Below, piece by piece: positions 53,396-56,961 of a DNA stretch of 56,961 nt (positions are counted from its first letter, which is position 1; the number at the start of each line of letters is the position of its first letter). Under the pieces are notes generated by a model, which was not told where the DNA came from, did not search any database, and was given only the letters and a program-made list of their open reading frames with translations. Where the stretch lies: positions 1 through 56,961 of the forward strand of contig NZ_JAAVVE010000025.1 of assembly GCF_018449795.1 (NCBI RefSeq), given 5' to 3'. The translations under genes were made by a program, and so were the position numbers. Origin of the DNA: Sphingomonas sp. dw_22. Lineage in GTDB: Bacteria > Pseudomonadota > Alphaproteobacteria > Sphingomonadales > Sphingomonadaceae.

Positions 53396-53557
53396 CTCCA
53401 CCCCGAACTCGGCTCGGGGAGGGGGACCATGCGCAGCATGGTGGAGGGGCGGCGACGAAGTCGCCGGATACCGCTCCGCAAATACGCCGTCTGCGACGGC
53501 ACCCCTCCACCCCGCCCTGCGGGCGCGGTCCCCCTCCCCGAGCAAAGCTCGGGGAGG
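53396..53557. repeat. Palindromic repeat, family C
   Basis: Inverted arms of ~55 bp (CTCGGGGAGGGGGACC and its complement GGTCCCCCTCCCCGAG) flank a middle with several small hairpins (ACCATGC-GCA-GCATGGT, GGCGAC-GAA-GTCGCC, GCCGTC-TGC-GACGGC). It fills the argD-argF gap and supplies the argF ribosome binding site. Confidence 0.75.
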
Positions 53558-53569
53558 ATCTGAGACAGT

Positions 53570-54766
53570 TCAGTCATCGCTCGGGATCCCGAAGGTCCGG
53601 GCGCCTTCGCTCAGGCGCTCGATGCACTCGGAGATATGCTGCTCGTCGATAATCAGCGGCGGCAGCACGCGCAGGACATTCTCGCCCGCCGCGACCGTCA
53701 GCAGCCCGTGATTGTCGCGCAGGTGCGCCACGAAATCGCGGCTGACCGCCGGCTCCTTCATCTTGACGCCGAGCATCAGCCCCTTGCCGCGGATCTCCTC
53801 GAACAGGTGATCGTGGTTCGGGATCATCTGCTCCAGCGCCTGGCGCAGCCGATCGCCCATCTTGGCGACATGCTCGAAGAAGCCCGGCTCCAGCATCACG
53901 TCGAGGATCGCCTGGCCCGCCGCCATGCCGAGCGGATTGCCGCCATAGGTGGAGCCGTGCGTGCCGATCACCATGCCCTTGGCCGCTTCCTCGGTCGCCA
54001 GGCACGCGCCGAGCGGGAAGCCGCCGCCGATGCCCTTGGCCGCCGTCAGGATGTCGGGCTCGATGCCGTAATGCTCATAGGCCCACATCTTGCCGGTGCG
54101 GCCATAGCCGCACTGGATCTCGTCCAGGATCAGCAGCAGGCCGTGCTCGTCGCACGCCTTGCGCAGGCCCTGGATGAATTCCGGCGTGCCGGCGGTCATG
54201 CCGCCCTCGCCCTGCACCGTCTCGACCAGGAAGCCGGCGGTCTCGCCGTCGATCTTGGCGAGCGCACCCTCCAGATCGTTGAACGCCACATAATCGAAGC
54301 CCGGCAGCAGCGGCTCGAAACCGTCACGCATCTTGGGCTGGTCGGTCGCCGAGATCGCCCCGATCGAGCGGCCGTGAAAGGCGTTCTTGAAGGTGATGAG
54401 CTTGTGCCGCTCGGGGTTGCCGTTGACGTAATGATAGCGGCGCGCGGTCTTGATCGCGCACTCGATCGCCTCGACGCCCGAATTGGTGAAGAACACCGTA
54501 TCGGCGAAGCTGTTGTCGACGATCCGCTGCGCCAGCGCCTCGCCCTGCGGCGAGCCGTACAGGTTCGACACATGCATCAGCGTCGCGGCCTGGTCCTGGA
54601 TCGCCCTGGTCAGGTGCGGATGGCCGTGGCCTAGAGCATTGACCGCGATGCCGGCGGCGAAATCGAGATATTTCTCGCCGCGCTCGCCATAGAGATAGAC
54701 GCCCTCGCCTCGCACCGGCCGCACGTCACACCGCGGATAAACGGGCATGAGCGGGGTGATGGCCAC
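53570..54766 (-). CDS. argD: Acetylornithine aminotransferase
   Basis: 398 residues. PLP enzyme that aminates N-acetylglutamate semialdehyde in arginine synthesis. The PLP Lys is in DILTAAKGIGGGFPLGACLA, and the cofactor and aspartate positions LLILDEIQCGYGRTGKMWAY precede it. The GTG at 54766 has an AAGGAGA site 6 nt upstream; an ATG at 54748 is the alternative. It starts the argD-argF-hslO operon. Confidence 0.95.
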   Translation of the reverse strand: MAITPLMPVYPRCDVRPVRGEGVYLYGERGEKYLDFAAGIAVNALGHGHPHLTRAIQDQAATLMHVSNLYGSPQGEALAQRIVDNSFADTVFFTNSGVEAIECAIKTARRYHYVNGNPERHKLITFKNAFHGRSIGAISATDQPKMRDGFEPLLPGFDYVAFNDLEGALAKIDGETAGFLVETVQGEGGMTAGTPEFIQGLRKACDEHGLLLILDEIQCGYGRTGKMWAYEHYGIEPDILTAAKGIGGGFPLGACLATEEAAKGMVIGTHGSTYGGNPLGMAAGQAILDVMLEPGFFEHVAKMGDRLRQALEQMIPNHDHLFEEIRGKGLMLGVKMKEPAVSRDFVAHLRDNHGLLTVAAGENVLRVLPPLIIDEQHISECIERLSEGARTFGIPSDD

Positions 54767-54780
54767 GGGTCATTCTCCTT

Positions 54781-54812
54781 CAAAAAGCAAAAGGCGGCCC
54801 CATCCGGGGCCG
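54781..54812 (-). terminator. Intrinsic terminator of the IclR gene
   Basis: On the minus strand GGCGGCCCC and GGGGCCGCC form a perfect stem with a GGAT loop, followed by TTTTGCTTTTT. It lies between the IclR gene and argD. Confidence 0.9.
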
Positions 54813-54884
54813 CCGGAGCGCGCTTTTACGGTTCGGTGCAGGGATGCGTCAACACCGCACGCCGGGGATCGCCCCGGCCGAGCA

Positions 54885-55655
54885 TCACGGCTTCGGCGCG
54901 GGGCTGTATCCGAGCGCCTTGCTGACCCTGTCGGCGATGTCGGCGACATGGCCGGCGACTTCGGCCACGACTGCCTCGTTCAGATAATGCGCGGCGCTGG
55001 CGATGCTGATCGCGACGCAGATATTGCCGTTCGCGTCGCGAACCGGCGCCGCGATCGACCGTACGCCATCCCCGATCGGACTGTCGTGCAGGACGATCCC
55101 CCGCGCGACATGCGTGCGCATCCCGGCGAGCCAGGCGTCCTCGTCCACGGGATCGGAGCTCGCCGCCGCGGACATGCGATAGAGCTTCCTGAGGCTTTCC
55201 TCGCCATCGTCGAACAGCAGCGCCTTGCCCAGGCCGGTCTCCGCGATCGGCCGCTGATCGCCCGGTGCCGTGGCGACGCGCAGTTTCTGGCGCCCCGTCG
55301 CCCGATCCAGGTGCCGCGACCAGTCGCCCTCGCGCTTGCCCACGAACGCGCAGAAGCCGGTGGTCTCCGAGAGAAGCTCCAGATAGGGGCGCGCGACCCG
55401 GACATAATCGACCTGCTGGTTCGCGACGGCGCCGAGCTGGAGCAGCTTCGGGCCGAGCGCGATCCCCTCTGCCGTGATCGACAGATAGCCACGCGACCGC
55501 AGCGCATGCGCGAGCCGGTGCGCGGTCGTCTTGCTGAGGCCCAGCTTGCTGGCGACCACGGACATCTTGGTGGGGCCAAGGAGCGTCTCGTCCAATATGT
55601 CGAGCCCGCGCATCAAGGTCTGCGCGCCCTTGGGACTATCGTCTTCGCTTGCCAT
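54885..55655 (-). CDS. IclR-family transcriptional regulator
   Basis: 256 residues. The N-terminal winged helix (MSVVASKLGLSKTTAHRLAH and ALRSRGYLS) is followed by the IclR effector domain with ETGLGKALLFDDGEESLRKL and DGVRSIAAPVRDANGNICVA. Such regulators often respond to aromatic or sugar acids. Its targets are not obvious. The neighbour downstream is separated by a strong terminator, and no catabolic operon adjoins. Confidence 0.88.
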   Translation of the reverse strand: MASEDDSPKGAQTLMRGLDILDETLLGPTKMSVVASKLGLSKTTAHRLAHALRSRGYLSITAEGIALGPKLLQLGAVANQQVDYVRVARPYLELLSETTGFCAFVGKREGDWSRHLDRATGRQKLRVATAPGDQRPIAETGLGKALLFDDGEESLRKLYRMSAAASSDPVDEDAWLAGMRTHVARGIVLHDSPIGDGVRSIAAPVRDANGNICVAISIASAAHYLNEAVVAEVAGHVADIADRVSKALGYSPAPKP

Positions 55656-55705
55656 TCCCTGTCCTCATCCACTCGGGACCGCAATGCAAGCGGTCTGGAC
55701 GTGGC

Positions 55706-56548
55706 TCAGTTCTTCAGCTTCCAGCCGGTGCGCAGCAGCGTGTAGCAAAGCAGCCCCAGCGCCACGTCGATCCCCAGGATCACGATCGTACCCAGCAGGA
55801 TCGGCGAATCGGCGACGCCCAGGAAGCCGTATCGGAAGCCCGAGATGATGTAGAAGAACGGATTCGCATGGCTGATCGCTCGGAACAGAGGCGAGAGGCG
55901 CTCGACCGAATAGAAGGTGCCCGAAAGCAGCGAGAGCGGCGCCACCACGAAATTGGTGACCGCGGCGGCATGATCGAACTTCTCCGCCCAGATCGAGGTC
56001 AGCACGCCGAGCAGCGCCAGGAACAGCGAGCCGAGCAGCCCGAACCACAGCACCGCCCATAGATGATGCGGCCAGGCATGGACGCCCGGCCAGAACTGCA
56101 TCGCCAGCCACACCGCGCCGCCGACGCAGAAGGCCCGCGTCACCGATCCGGCGGTGAGCGCCGCCAGCAGCTCGGCGGTGGAGAGCGGCGGCATCAGATA
56201 ATCGACGATCGTGCCCTGGATCTTGCCGACCAGCAGCGAGAAGCTGGCATTGGCGAACGCGTTCTGGAGCATGCCCATCACGATCAGGCCCGGCGCGATG
56301 AAATCGGCGAAGTGGATTTCCTGGCCCTGGAGCGTCACCATCCGCCCGCCACCACCCAATGCGACAGTGAAAATGACGAGGAACAGCAGGGTCGTGACCG
56401 CCGGCGCCCACACCGTCTGGAGCTGGACCTTGAAGAAACGGCGCACCTCCTTGATATAGAGGGTACGCAATCCTCCCCAATTCACGTTGCGAATCACCGG
56501 AACGCCGGGTTCGGGGAGGTTCGGACCGATTTCAGGGTGGCTGCTCAT
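55706..56548 (-). CDS. ABC-2 type transporter permease
   Basis: 280 residues, six TM segments. The start has a cytosolic leader (LRTLYIKEVRRFFKVQLQTV) that matches YadH/DrrB-type permeases. Then VFLVIFTVALGG-like, FADFIAPGLIVMGMLQNAFA, SLLVGKIQGTIVDYLMPPLS, FFYIISGFRYGFLGVADSPI and the C-terminal YTLLRTGWKLKN. It would export lipid or polysaccharide or act in envelope integrity. The cognate ATP-binding gene is not in the window. ATG at 56548 is used and it is divergent from gcrA. Confidence 0.88.
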   Translation of the reverse strand: MSSHPEIGPNLPEPGVPVIRNVNWGGLRTLYIKEVRRFFKVQLQTVWAPAVTTLLFLVIFTVALGGGGRMVTLQGQEIHFADFIAPGLIVMGMLQNAFANASFSLLVGKIQGTIVDYLMPPLSTAELLAALTAGSVTRAFCVGGAVWLAMQFWPGVHAWPHHLWAVLWFGLLGSLFLALLGVLTSIWAEKFDHAAAVTNFVVAPLSLLSGTFYSVERLSPLFRAISHANPFFYIISGFRYGFLGVADSPILLGTIVILGIDVALGLLCYTLLRTGWKLKN

Positions 56549-56599
56549 CGCGCGTTCGCGTAACCGCTGCACGCGCCGCCCGCAAGTTGAAGGAAGACC

Positions 56600-56961
56600 A
56601 TGAGCTGGACCGACGAGCGTATCGATACGCTGAAGAAGATGTGGGATAGCGGCCTGACCGCCACCCAGATCGCCGAGGAACTGGGCGGCGTGAGCCGGAA
56701 CGCCGTGATCGGTAAGGCGCATCGCCTGGGCCTGCCCTCGCGCCCGTCGCCGGTGAAGCCCAACGAAGCCAAGGCTGAGTCGGCGCCCAAGCCGGCCCCG
56801 ACGCCCGCCGCCGCGGCTCCGGCCGCCGCTGCCCCCCCCTTCAGCGGCTTCCGGTCGCCCGGCGCCCCCGCCGAGCAGCAGACCACGCCCGCTTTAGGCC
56901 CCCCCACCCCCCCGAACACCCCCCCCCTCCGCGCCCCAAACCCCACCCCACCGGGCCCCCC
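56600..56961 (+). CDS. gcrA: GcrA-type cell-cycle regulator (3' end missing)
   Basis: GcrA binds RNA polymerase sigma-70 and methylated promoters to drive S-phase genes in alphaproteobacteria. The first ~55 residues are the diagnostic MSWTDERIDTLKKMWDSGLT followed by ATQIAEELGGVSRNAVIGKA and HRLGLPSRPSPVKP. AAGGAAG precedes the ATG. After an Ala/Pro linker, the sequence degenerates from ~56860 into C-rich runs that give an improbable Pro-rich tail. The expected C-terminal domain is absent, through low-quality end sequence rather than a real gene change. Confidence 0.9.
   Translation, partial: MSWTDERIDTLKKMWDSGLTATQIAEELGGVSRNAVIGKAHRLGLPSRPSPVKPNEAKAESAPKPAPTPAAAAPAAAAPPFSGFRSPGAPAEQQTTPALGPPTPPNTPPLRAPNPTPPGP

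Overview
The window reads as one stretch of an alphaproteobacterial chromosome, most likely Sphingomonas or a close sphingomonad. The base composition is high in GC. Markers are a GcrA cell-cycle regulator, a Caulobacter-type cpa/tad pilus cluster, a TonB-dependent glycan-uptake locus and a petABC-apt cluster. Both ends cut genes: putA on the left and gcrA on the right. The last ~100 bases are a C-rich run that looks like poor contig-end sequence. No gap between genes exceeds 300 bases. I saw no tRNA, rRNA, CRISPR array, transposase or phage gene.

Layout. 1-2.4 kb: proline catabolism (putA) with a divergent Lrp-type regulator. 3.1-13.9 kb: a glycan-utilisation locus with a GH105 hydrolase, a DUF4861 protein, an alginate-lyase-fold protein, a TonB receptor, a large secreted protein of unrecognised family, a FadR/GntR regulator and D-mannonate dehydratase. 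A 13-bp near-palindrome, TTGGCCTKACCAM, lies before four of these units. It overlaps a likely promoter in three of them and is the probable operator of the regulator. ManD points to glucuronate as the released sugar. 13.9-16.2 kb: a YegP-like protein, a FAD oxidoreductase and a lipase-like hydrolase. 16.2-24.3 kb: Tad/Flp pilus genes cpaA-cpaB-cpaC-cpaD-cpaE-tadB-tadC, with no cpaF ATPase and no pilin gene, followed by a membrane-anchored helix-hairpin-helix protein.

24.3-36.7 kb: a globin-coupled chemoreceptor, ppdK, glyS-glyQ, a TraB/GumN lipoprotein, rplY, pth, a TbpB-like lipoprotein and ychF. glyS carries an in-frame palindromic repeat and a patch of low-GC codons. 36.7-41 kb: a MerR regulator faces a glutaredoxin-MauE membrane fusion across a promoter almost identical to the mercury-resistance operator, followed by an NPP-type phosphodiesterase, a MaoC hydratase, a lipoprotein and apt. 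41.1-47.5 kb: cytochrome bc1 (petABC), trmL-hemF-acetyltransferase and two related membrane proteins. 47.6-56.9 kb: lipB, two secreted proteins of unknown function, queC-queE, a DUF3617-like protein, argD-argF-hslO, an IclR regulator, an ABC-2 permease and gcrA.

Three dispersed palindromic repeat families (A, B and C in the entries) occupy several intergenic gaps, and one copy lies inside glyS. Several genes use GTG or TTG starts with a good ribosome binding site, and 4-bp stop/start overlaps are common.
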